From the NCBI GenBank assembly GCA_029378245.1, contig JARKIF010000021.1, forward strand, positions 434,001 to 498,000: DNA of 64,000 nucleotides, written 5' to 3'. The notes beneath the pieces are model-generated. The model ran no database searches, had not been told where the DNA came from, and worked only from the letters and a program-made list of their open reading frames with translations. A program made the translations under genes and the position numbers. Source of the stretch: Roridomyces roridus. Taxonomy: Eukaryota > Basidiomycota > Agaricomycetes > Agaricales > Mycenaceae. Shown here in pieces: positions 23,361 to 33,350 of the stretch; position 1 is the stretch's first letter; each line of letters opens with the position of its first letter.

Positions 23361-25132
23361 ATGGCACTTGAATGCATCGAGCGCATTCTGGACCTCCCGC
23401 CGGAAATCCTCCTCGTCTGCCTTTCTCACGTCGATCTGGACGACATTCGGTCCTGTCTCAAGGCCGGGAATCGCCTTCTCAGCGGCATCATCCTCGGTTC
23501 TGTGCAGATTCAATTCCGCTTCGAGCAGGCTCACGCCGCCGTACACGAGAATATTTTTCGTGATCCTATGCCCTCGACCTCAGAGCGGCTTCAGGAACTG
23601 CGGAATCGCGAGGCCAATTGGCTCAATCTCACCCCGATCTCGAAAACGCTTGTGCCCTTCAAGTTTCAGCCCACAGGCATATACGATCTGGCGTCGGACG
23701 TCTACTCTGTATTTGACTATTCGGAGGATTCTGGTCGCACCAAAATCAAGTACACGTCTCTGAAGTATGCGGAAAGGGCTCCTGGGGCCGAGTGGGGGGA
23801 GATCGAGACGGGGAAGCCTATCGTGGATTCCGGGACGGCACTGTCCGAACACGATTTAATCGCCATCGCAACGCGGTATGTCGTGCTCCTTCTGGTACAA
23901 GACATCCGCTCATCATGATTCTAGCACCCCAACCGCAGACAACGATGGATTGGTCGATTTACAGATCATGCTCCTCAAATTTTCTACCGGCGAGCCTCAC
24001 CCTCTTGCTGCCCGACCCATATTGCAAGTCCATACCGTTGAGGCTGAGCGCGGTGAGCCAGTCATGCTCATCGACGTACTTGGAGACACTCTCGCATTTT
24101 GCGTCCTCTATTTGAACGAGAACTTCGAGGATACCAACGCGTTGTATGTGTATGACTGGAAGACTGGGCGAGAGCTAATCGTATGACATCCTCTTCAATC
24201 CAACCGGTATCTGACACAGGAAACAGCCACCCGTCCCCGTCGACAACATCGGATTCGCATTTCTAACGCGCGACACACTGGTCGTGCCAAGCTGCACCGA
24301 CGAATGGATCAAAGTCATCCAAATCCGAAACGCCAGCGATGAAAGGCGAAACCCACCACGAAATCTGCTCAGTCTCCCCACCCTCGCCCGAGGCCATCTC
24401 ATCATATCCATCCAAACCTCCGGCAAGTCCCACCCACACACTGGCGGAGCAAGACCCTCCCACGCCCACTTCATACGGCGCGCAGACGAGTCGGTTATCC
24501 TACTCTCCTGCGAGATTCATGGCCGCACGGGCGGGCCCGCCGTGGAACCCAACGTCAGCCGCGAGACCCTGGTTCTCAGCCGGCCTCTCCTACAGGCACT
24601 CTTGTCCGATCCGGAAGTCACCCTCCGTTCAGCGTTCTCAGAACCCATCCCGTGGGCTAAATGGGGTCCGCGTTGTGCACGTTGGCTCGACTGCACACGA
24701 TGGGCGACTAGGTACCCTTTGTCTTCATGCGGGACGCGGGTGGTCGCCGTTGGTGCTGATGCGACGCCCACTATCCCTGTGCCGATTCGGGTGCTTGATT
24801 TCAATCCCATGCATGTACGTTGTGCGCCGTCGGCACTGGCAGAGGTGTCCATTCGGGTTGTTGGTCCCACCAACTTGGAGGCTGAGGAGGATCGATATGT
24901 CTCGGCGTCGTTCGAGGAGCGGTTAAGCTCCGAGGTGCCGTATGTTGAGATCACGTCGAAGGAGGTCTTTGCGTATGGTGCGCTTTTGATCAATAACGAG
25001 GATCTTATTGGCGTTACCGTAAGTGTTGTCCTTTTTTCGAGAGAGTTCCCGGTCATATTGAAGCTGATGATTATTTTTTAGTTCCAGGAGGACGGATACG
25101 TCAAGGCGCTCGAGTTTCTTCATTTTGGGTAG
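23361..25132 (+). CDS. F-box protein with long C-terminal region
   Basis: The start at 23361 has the strong context CCACCATGG; an in-frame extension upstream is unlikely. The F-box is LDLPPEILLVCLSHVDLDD, followed by RSCLKAGNRLLSGIILGS and QIQFRFEQAHA. An intron near 23878-23928 leads to LVDLQIMLLKFSTGEPHPLA, a further one near 24180-24225 to PVPVDNIGFAFLTRD, and the last (25020-25080) to FQEDGYVKALEFLHFG ending at 25132. The long C-terminal part is not leucine-rich but beta-rich, as in the agaric subfamily often annotated only as F-box domain protein. It may hold a propeller-like fold; that is inference. Confidence 0.8.
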
Positions 25133-25339
25133 ATGTGTCTATATCGGTCCCTTTTACCTTCTCTATATCATCGTGCGTTTAACGGTGGAATATAATCTCG
25201 GAACGAAAATATCAAGGAAGCGTACAAAAAGACGCGAAATATCAATCCGGCGATGAGCCTCGGAGGTGTCGAACCTGCGCTGTGAGGCGGTCTACTGATC
25301 AGTTTGCATGTTCACCATGTCGTGACAGTATCCCTCCGC

Positions 25340-25628
25340 GGTGTGGGATGTCCGTACTTCCGGCACTAAAACTCCGCGGCCGCCACGGCTCTAATAGACT
25401 CTTCCCCTTGCTGAGGCATACCCGACAGCTAGTATGTAGTTGAACAGTAGTTTGTCGCCGGTGTGTTCGAACTCCGGAAATCTTCTTCGTCGTGTGGGAT
25501 GTCAAGATATTGTATACTCGTGGCTCGGCAGCTATTGCTCTGGACACTCTCCCTTGAGGCATACATCTTCTACTCTTCGACAGCTAGTATGTCGCTTGTC
25601 ACCGGTATATCGTGAACTCCGGAAATCC
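25340..25628. repeat. imperfect tandem duplication (about 145-bp unit) upstream of small gene
   Basis: Two copies, about 25340-25480 and 25492-25628, share in the same order the words 'gtgtgggatgtc', 'gaggcatac', 'gacagctagtatgt', 'ttgtc(a/g)ccggt' and 'aactccggaaatc', with diverged sequence between. The second copy ends about 38 bp before the TATA box of the gene at 25786, so the duplication enlarges its promoter. Confidence 0.75.
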
Positions 25629-25665
25629 TAATAACGAACCGTGCCAGCTGTCGGTAGTCGAAGTG

Positions 25666-25672
25666 TATAAAA
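25666..25672 (+). promoter_or_regulatory. TATA box of the gene at 25786
   Basis: TATAAAA lies about 115 bp before the ATG at 25786, directly after the tandem promoter duplication. The distance suggests a 5' UTR of roughly 80 nt. Confidence 0.6.
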
Positions 25673-25785
25673 GATGGTATTCAACGGTCAAGTCCTTCAC
25701 TGCAGCAGTCCCAAGTTCCCTGACAGCGTTAGTACAACTCACTTCGTCGACCTTCAACCCACTAATCAATTGCAGAACAATCATA

Positions 25786-26193
25786 ATGGCCGTGAACTAC
25801 GTCGGCGGTGTCGCACCAATCGTAACGACCTTTGGTCCCGGCAACCTTCATCACATCGCATACAACGCCGGCCTCAGCGCTGACGGCCTCGTCGACATCA
25901 CCAGCTTCGTCCCCACCTCCAACGAAGGAGTATCTCACTTCCTCCTCGCATTTTCGTACGACTACGCCGACTTTGCATTTTACTGGGACGGCGCCGGCGA
26001 CGCTTCCTTCCGGCTTGGGAGTTCCACTCAGACTGATGTGGTTGGAAACAGTTGGACCAATGCGACCGGTGTCCCGGCGAATGGGGAGATCATTTTGGGG
26101 CTGAATATCGCTTCGACGGCGAAGGCGGCACAGGATCGTGGCGATGGACCAGGGAGGTCCATTGCGTATAGGATCCCTGATGATTTGGATTAG
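25786..26193 (+). CDS. small orphan protein, 135 residues
   Basis: This is an intronless frame with good fungal codon use. It has no signal peptide. It starts MAVNYVGGVAPIVTTFGPGN and continues with an aromatic-rich middle (HFLLAFSYDYADFAFYWDG; FRLGSSTQTDVVGNSW) and ends IAYRIPDDLD. Alternating hydrophobic and polar residues suggest a small beta-sandwich, perhaps lectin- or cytolysin-like in shape, but I recognise no family. The in-frame extension up to 25612 crosses the TATA box and is not coding. A good TATA box and a duplicated upstream region argue for real expression. Confidence 0.6.
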   Translation: MAVNYVGGVAPIVTTFGPGNLHHIAYNAGLSADGLVDITSFVPTSNEGVSHFLLAFSYDYADFAFYWDGAGDASFRLGSSTQTDVVGNSWTNATGVPANGEIILGLNIASTAKAAQDRGDGPGRSIAYRIPDDLD

Positions 26194-27005
26194 GTATTTG
26201 TCGAATATATATGTTACAAGCAGGGGAAAATGGAGAGAGTTCACGTCGGAAAATTGCGAGACTTCAGGGCAAGGAATTGGGCCCTGCACTCCCATGTGAC
26301 CTTCAGACTGAGCGGAAGCCGAGTGGACGAGTCACAGGTGGCGACTAGCACTCAGGAAGGGGATATCACAGGTAGGATGATCGGGGACCATGGGCAGGAA
26401 CGCCCAAGGCAAGAGTAAGTAAAGCCATTGATCGGAATGATGAGCTCATGGATCAATTCGGCGGCCAGCCGTATTCGGCCCTTATCTTGAAGTTTCTTCG
26501 CCCTTCATAGCCTCGGGCGAGTACTTATCTCTACTGACTCCCTCGACGCCGCTCGGCTCTCCAGTCCGATCACAGTTCGATCCGAGTCCAGACTCGTCCA
26601 GTATCCGTCTGAGCCCTCCAATCCTCCGGAGCCTGCTTGGGGGAGGCTCGAGGGATCCGGTTCAATGGCACCAAATTTACCTCCAAATCAGCGCTCTGAA
26701 GGGCCAAAAAGATACAATTCAAGCTCCCATGCCTCATCCGCACGCCGGCGCTGAACATATCAGCATTTTTTCACAGCCTGTCCTTGGTTGACGATCGAAC
26801 GCGAATTTGAGTTATCCGGTATGTGCCGGCAGGAGTCGAGCTTCAACTGAGTTCAAGAGTCCAGACTACGCGACCCCTGCCAGGGTTTGTTTCATCCACC
26901 AGGCACCGAGATGGAATCTGCCCAAGATTGACATAGAAACTGTCGGGAATTCTTTGTCTGAAGTACAGATCATCTAACTATCGACTTACTACTCTGGAGG
27001 TACAT
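26194..27005. other. intergenic, no gene seen
   Basis: Convergent spacer between the orphan and the first aldo/keto reductase; no supported feature. Confidence 0.45.
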
Positions 27006-28444
27006 CTATTTCTTCGCAGGTCTAATAGGCTCAAGCGGTGGTTGCTTCTCCAAATTACCACCAAGGGAGATAAGAAAACCATGTTTGGTGCCATCTCCCT
27101 AAACGACAGAAATCAGCTAATATCATGGCCAATGGACGAAGACGCACAATGAAAGATACAGGGAAACCGATATCGAACGGAATGATGCTCTCGAGGTACT
27201 CGATCTGTTCTTGGGACAAGCAAATATCTAGGGCCTCGATGTTCTGGAGCAAATGCTCGACTTTGCGACCGCCAACAATGGGGAAGCAGTAGGGGACTTT
27301 CTGCATCACGTAGGCAATCGCGACTGGGAAAGAGATGCTCAGTTGAATACTTGGGCAAGGGGCCCAACACGTACCAGCCGTGATACTCTTCGCCCCAAGC
27401 TCTCCTGCGACCTTCTCGAGTGCATAGGACATCTTCTTCTCACTCTCCGTACGCTCCCACTGAGGACCAAACATGGTTCGCCCATTCTCTCCTGTGGTAC
27501 GGCGCCGTTCCTCTTCGGCGTCGGTGCGAATTCTTCCGGCTCCCACGACGTTCCAAGGTGCGAGTGCTAGTCCTAGGGCAAATGTCTCGGATTAAGCATG
27601 AGGACAGACGATCCACGGACCTTCTGCACGGGCCATAGGGATGATCTCGCGTTCGAAGGAGCGCTCCATGACGTTCCATGCGCCTTGGTAGATAGCAAAC
27701 GGAGTTTTTCCGTGGTCTCGCGCGTATTGGTTTGCCTTTGATACTACCCATGCAGGTGTGTCCGAGATCCCCTGAGTTTGATCAGATTCGTCACAGAAAG
27801 GTGTCATTCGGGCTCACAAGATATAGAACCTTGCCCTGTACAATGAGATTATGAAGGCCGTTCATAACCTCTTCAACGCTGGTCTCCCAATCCCACCAAT
27901 GGACGTAAAAGATATCAATGTAAGTGGTGCGTAGTTTCTTGAGGCTGGCTTCCACGCTGAGATACATGGATTTGACGCTGTTCCCGGTGTAGTTGACCTT
28001 CTTGGCGATGTCCTCATGGGCGCCAACGTAATTCGTGGTGTACTTCGGGTGGAGTTTGGTCAGTGTGACATTATTCCGCGGCGGACACGGCAAACCTTGG
28101 TTGCGATGACCAGTTGGTCCCGGATGCCGCGCTTCTCCGCCCACTCCCCTATGTAACTTTCCGAGGCCCCTTCCTGGCTGTGGAATGTGAATAACCGCGC
28201 AAGATGAAGAAAAAAATGCCCACTAGTTATTCGCCGTATCAATGAAGTTTCCCCCATTGTCAAAGTACGCGTCTAGGAGCTTGAAGCTGGACTCTTTCGT
28301 CATTTCCCCGCTAGCAGTCCACTGGTCGCCAATGTTCGCGCCGCCCAGCTGGATAGGGGATACGCGAATTCCCGCAAGAGGAGAGAGAGTGCGGTAGACA
28401 CCGAGTTTACTGACTGGGGGAGGGGGAGGTGCGAAGGAGGCCAT
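27006..28444 (-). CDS. aldo/keto reductase (fungal AAD-like), copy A
   Basis: Seven exons can be traced on the minus strand from ATG 28444 to TAG 27006. The catalytic tetrad of the family is present: Asp and Tyr in FIDTANNYQEGASE (formed across the first intron), Lys in LVIATK and His in YVHWWD. Other family blocks are [84 protein letters not shown] and a tail ending IRPAKK. These NADPH-dependent enzymes reduce aldehydes and ketones, in basidiomycetes often linked to aryl-alcohol metabolism. A TATA-like element (28484-28490 on the minus strand) is 40 bp upstream. It is a near twin of the gene at 29968-31419, facing away from it. Confidence 0.87.
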
Positions 28445-28930
28445 TATTCAGTTGTGAGTGAGGTGGAACAGAAAGGGAGGAACTTATATGCTGGCAGGTG
28501 CCACGGGACACCGCCGGGCGGGGAAGCCGCAAGTTGCGGTACTAGTAGTAGCCGATTGTCGCGCAGCGAATAATTGCCGAGTGGAAACCAGGTAGAGCCC
28601 AGCGCCCACTGAGAGGTTTGAAGCTATACTTAGTACATCCGCATGAAGCCAACATCAAATAATCTGGATCTCACCGGAGCCGAATTGTCGTTATGTAAGT
28701 GGAGGCCGCAGAGAACGCCCCGAGTTCACTTTGTCGATAAGATTTGTGGTCTGTATAGGCTGATGCAACGACGGAGGATACAGTCTTTCTTTTAGGTGAG
28801 AAGCGCTTGGCGTCCGGGATGCTGCAACCCGCGAGCGCAAGGACACCCGGAAGCGAGGACCCAGTCGAGCGCCGACTCGAGCCGGTGCAGAAGGAGGTGC
28901 GCAGGGTAACATTGCAGAGCGTTGACGGTC

Positions 28931-29524
28931 TCACCAACCGGCCAGCTGCGTGCGCGTGCTAAAGCCACAACCCGGCCACAGGAGGGGGTCGAGTGGGTGT
29001 GTTTTTGCGTGCGACAGGTTCAACACGATGGGCCGTCGATGGCAAGCAAAACGGCGCAGGAGTCGAAGAGTGGGGACGATAACTGGGGTGACGAGGACAA
29101 AGACGAAGACGGCGGCGGTGAGCGAAGCGGGGAACGACAGCGACGACGAGAGCGAGTACTGAGGCGAGGAAACTTGGCCCAAAGACGAGGGAGAGTGGGA
29201 AGCTGTTGTGTTGGGGGAGAAGGCCAGGTGAGTTGTGTAAGTAATTAGTATTATGCAGAGAAAGATCCCAGAGCTAATTAGCAGGCGAGCAGAATGAAAC
29301 AGTATGGAAGAAATAAGCAATATTGATCTCGACGCACGGCGGCCACCGTGCTCAACACGTGTACGCAATGAATACGTATAGGCCGAAAGGAGGTTGAACA
29401 GGGCGGTGATGCTCGAACGCCAAGCCATGGTGACGGTAGTCGTTGTGATAGGAATTGACGGGGTGCGGTATCTGAGCGCAAGAGCGGGTGGTTGGCGGGG
29501 GGTGTTGTGACTGGTGGATGACAA
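28931..29524 (-). CDS. possible small membrane protein
   Basis: A minus-strand frame of 197 codons lies between the two aldo/keto reductases. It has hydrophobic stretches (SILLISSILFHSARLLISSG with IFLCIILITYTTHLAF; ASLTAAVFVFVLVTPVIVP) that could be two or three membrane helices, and a Ser/Thr-rich N-terminus. No family is recognised and the codon use is only fair. It could equally be a chance ORF in the spacer, or one exon of a spliced gene. Confidence 0.3.
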   Translation of the reverse strand: MSSTSHNTPRQPPALALRYRTPSIPITTTTVTMAWRSSITALFNLLSAYTYSLRTRVEHGGRRASRSILLISSILFHSARLLISSGIFLCIILITYTTHLAFSPNTTASHSPSSLGQVSSPQYSLSSSLSFPASLTAAVFVFVLVTPVIVPTLRLLRRFACHRRPIVLNLSHAKTHPLDPLLWPGCGFSTRTQLAGW

Positions 29525-29967
29525 GAGGCCGTTGTCTAGTGTGCAAACATGATCGCCGGAAGTAGCTTGATCGATGATCCGTGACGCGATCAGAGCGCGT
29601 CAGCACAGGCTGGGCTGGAAGGCAAGGAAAGGAGTCTTTACGGGCGCAGCGGCGCATCACGGATGAACAGCGGGAGAATCAAGAACCCGCCCAGCCCGAT
29701 GAATGGGTGATGTAAGTATCCGCATAGACCTGACAAAGACGCTGAAAACCGGCGATCCGAACCAAATCTTGACCAAATCCATTCAGCAATCTGAGAGACA
29801 TCTCACATTTGCGGGAAGAAACAGACAACACCTCAAAGTGTCGAGTACAAGTGCGGCAACAGGAACTCACACTAACAGCCACCCCGTCCGGTCCTCCTGT
29901 TAACGAGGCTGCAAGCATATAAGTCACGGCCCTTCTAAGTTCTCACCCAACGCATTACAACCGAATC

Positions 29968-31419
29968 ATGGCCTCCTTCGCACCTCCCCCACCCCCGGTC
30001 AGTAAGCTCGGTATCTACCGCACTCTCTCTCCTCTCGCAGGAATCCGTGTATCCCCTATTCAGCTGGGAGGCGCGAACATTGGCGACCAGTGGAATGCCA
30101 TGGCCGGGGAAATGACGAAAGAATCCAGCTTCAAGCTCCTCGACGTATATTTTGACAATGGGGGGAACTTCATTGATACGGCGAGTAACTAGTGGGTGTC
30201 TCGTTTGTTCGTCTTGCGCGGTCATTCACATTCTACAGCCAGGAAGGGACCTCGGAAAGTTACATCGGAGAGTGGGCAGAGAAGCGGGGCATCCGTGACC
30301 AACTGGTCATCGCAACCAAGGTTCGCCGTCCACCGCGGAATAAATGTCAGACTGACCAAATTCCGCCCGAAGTACACCACGAATTATGTTGGAACCCGCC
30401 AGGAGATCACCAAGAAGGTCAACTACGTCGGGAACAACGTCAAATCGATGTATCTCAGCGTGGAAGCAAGTCTTCAGAAACTACGCACCACTTACATCGA
30501 TATCCTTTACGTGCATTGGTGGGACTGGGAGACGAGCACTGAAGAGGTCATGAACGGCCTTCATAATCTGGTGGTGCAGGGCAAGGTTCTGTATCTCGTG
30601 AGTCCGAACGGTGCTTTTCTACAACCAAGGTTGATCACACCAACCAAGGGAATTTCGAACGCCCCCGCATGGGTGGTAGTCAAAGCAAACGAATACGCCC
30701 GCTACCATGGGAAAACGCCGTTTGTTATCTACCAAGGCGCATGGAGCGTTTTGGAACGCTCCTTCGAACGCGAGATCATTCCTATGGCCCGTGCAGAAGG
30801 TCCGTGGATCGTTTGTCCTCATGGTTAATCCGAGACATTGGCCCCAGGGCTAGCAATCGCACCTTGGAACGTCGTGGGAGCCGGCAGAATTCGCACCGAC
30901 GTCGAGGAGGAACGGCGCCGTACCACAGGAGAAAATGGGCGAACCATGTTTGGTCCTCAGTGGGAGCGTACGGAGAGCGAGAAGAAGATGTCGTATGCAC
31001 TTGAGAAGGTCGCAGGAGAGCTTGGGGCGAAGAGTATCACGGCTGGTTCGTGCCAATCCTCTTGCCGAATATCCAACTGATTATCTCTTTCCAGTCGCGA
31101 TTGCCTACGTGATGCAGAAAGTCCCCTACTGCTTCCCCATTGTTGGCGGCCGCAAAGTCGAGCATTTGCTTCAAAACATCGAGGCTCTAGATATTTGTTT
31201 GTCTCAAGAACAGATCGAGTATCTCGAGAGCATCATTCCCTTCGACGTCGGGTTTCCTGTGTCGTACATTGTGCGTCTTCCTCCATGTGTCAGAATATCA
31301 ACTGATTTTAGTTCGTTCAGGGTGATGGCACCCAACATAGTTTTCTTATGTTGCTTGGCGGGACCGGTAATCTGGAAAAGCACCCGCGGCTTGAACCCAT
31401 TAGGCCTGCGAAGAAATAG
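29968..31419 (+). CDS. aldo/keto reductase (fungal AAD-like), copy B
   Basis: This mirrors copy A in exon structure and sequence. ATG 29968 opens [20 protein letters not shown], as in copy A. The active-site tetrad is intact: Asp and Tyr in FIDTASNYQEGTSE, Lys in LVIATK, His in YVHWWD. Later blocks are [53 protein letters not shown] and the terminal EPIRPAKK, stop 31417-31419. Differences from copy A are scattered and conservative (for example GISDTP against GISNAP), so both look functional and the duplication is fairly recent. A TATA element at 29917-29923 sits in the same local context as in copy A ('agcatataagt'). Substrate unknown. Confidence 0.87.
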
Positions 31420-31815
31420 GAGGACCCCAGAATCAGTAGGTTCATAGTTAGATGATTTGTACGATGATTTGTACTTGGGACAAGGAATTCCCGAACGTTG
31501 ATATGTCAATCATGAGTAGATTACTCCTCGGTGCATGGATTTCGATGACGCAGTGCATCCTGTGCAGGTTGACGTAGGAGTACCAGCGGGAGTGGCAGGA
31601 AAGCCCCGGTTTCAGTGCATCGAATCGCCTGAAAATATCCTAGAAGGACGACGTATGTAGTTGAGCAGAGATGTGCCGAGTTAAGAAGACGGCAGCGCGG
31701 GGACGTTTCCCAAGAAGCAGAGCTCAACCGGTCGCGCACATACATACCACGATGCGCGGGTATCCTTGGATTGCCACACAATCCGACCCTTGGTGTGGTC
31801 CTGGAGGCGACTGAC

Positions 31816-32560
31816 AAAAAAGGATTGTTCCTACCGGGCGAATGGCGCAGCCGGAGTCGAACTCGGAGAGCGTGAATGGAAGCTGCGCGGTAGCAAGGTC
31901 CGAAGGTAACCTGCGTCGTGCTGCGAATACACGCTGTGAGAAGAACAACATTCACGAAGATGTACCTGTTAATCTAAACGCGGGGCCAAGCGAAGAAGAA
32001 TGAAAAAGAGTCCGGACCCGGTCCATCATACTGTTCCTGTGGGAGTCGAACCCACTGCTTCAGAGCGGGAGTTGTGAGAGACACATCCGCAGGAGTAACT
32101 AAGAACACCCCGAGTTGTTTGCGTGAATGGCACTTGGGGTCATCCACGGAACACACGTACTTCAGTAATATCAGACAGTCTTGCACAAAAAAAAAGTCAG
32201 GGTCGTGGTAAGGCGGCAGCGGGGATCGAACCTGCGAGCACCGGCACCGGCCGCTCGATGGCAAAGAAGGGCGCCCAGCCAGACATTTGCGCGTGGCATA
32301 TACATCAGTAGGTCGCATTAGGTCGCATTCGGCGAGAATGTAGAAGCTCACCAGCTATCCACTATGTAGAACCTCCGTTTATCAACGACAAACCGTATAC
32401 AGCGGCATTGATGCATTGATGGTTGGAGGGGAGGACTCGGACTGCCGGCCTTGAAGTTGATTAAACTGGTGCAAGAAAAAAAATACCATACGTTGTACGA
32501 AAGACAGTATGCATCACAAGGGATGCGAACCTCCAGCGCATCGCCATTAGGGGAACTTTT
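31816..32560 (-). ncRNA. run of tRNA-like (Pol III type) sequences
   Basis: On the minus strand four or five T-arm/B-box-like motifs follow each other: near 31854, 32044, 32223, a weak one near 32427, and 32522. Each core is of the form GTTCGANTCC or close to it. Most are followed on that strand by an oligo-T run suitable as a Pol III terminator: T6 at 31816-31821, T5 at 32003-32007, T9 at 32187-32195 and T8 at 32476-32483. Upstream A boxes and full cloverleaf folds are poor, so these look like tRNA-derived relics or SINE-like units rather than working tRNAs. The best-folded unit is listed separately. No protein gene is seen from 31420 to 33297. Confidence 0.45.
32032..32107 (-). tRNA. tRNA-like, 76 nt, probably degenerate
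   Basis: The minus strand shows a 7-bp acceptor stem (TGTTCTT with AGGAACA, one G-T pair) and a perfect 5-bp T arm (GTGGG/CCCAC around TTCGACT), giving a tRNA-sized 76-nt span. The D arm and anticodon arm do not fold well and there is no convincing A box, so it is probably a tRNA-derived relic. An oligo-T tract follows at 32003-32007. Confidence 0.35.
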
Positions 32561-33297
32561 GGATGCGTGAGTACCTTCAGCTTGATCATTCTCCTTGTAT
32601 CGACGACAGAGTACTTCCAGAGGGCTCGGTATCGGCGCGGAAGCGGATGGGGATCAAGAATGGGTCCGTGTCAAGATTCCGTTCCCAGCGTGCAATTGCA
32701 AGACGTGGCCGAGAGCGTGGCAACTGTTCCCACCGACATTCATGACAGCGAGGGCAAGGCGTGAAAGAGAAGACCCGAGGAAGTCGCAGGGAGGATTTCA
32801 CTGGCCCAAGTCAAGTCATACTTACATTTATAGGACTCAGGAGACATGCGGTAGGGTCGGAGAGGGACGGGGTTACGAGTACGAGAAGCCTTGACAATCA
32901 TTGACAGCGGGAACAGAATTCCGGGCAGAAGATCTTTTTTTGAGGAGGCCATTGAAAACGGAGGCTCTCAAAGTGGATGCGTCCATTAAGGGCTGGGCAT
33001 GATGATGGCAGGAGACAAAGAGTGTTTTGTTTGGCCGTCGGCATGGTCGGCCGATGGGTGGCTTTAGCCTTTTTCGGTGATTCGATGCGGACTTTAGGGG
33101 TTGAAAAAAATGAGATGAGGGACGTGTGATAAAGCACTTATAAGTGTGAGTCTACGAACCATGCCTCAAGATTCTTTCTCTCTCACCGGACCTTAGGCTG
33201 CCTCGAGGACCCTGGACTGGTGATGGCAAATCAAATAGAACCTCGGCTAAGTGATGTGCGTCGACAATCAAGACACGTGTGGCGCATCGCAGAAGAG

Positions 33298-33303
33298 TAT
33301 AAA
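33298..33303 (+). promoter_or_regulatory. TATA box of the DUF4419 gene
   Basis: TATAAA lies 48 bp before ATG 33351. Confidence 0.55.
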
Positions 33304-33350
33304 TCGCGCTTGCGACAGTGTCCATTCTCGAAGGCACGTCCCCCGCACCC

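Noticed and set aside
32032..32107. Functional nuclear tRNA
   Set aside because: Acceptor and T arm fit, but D and anticodon arms and the A box do not; treated as a relic.
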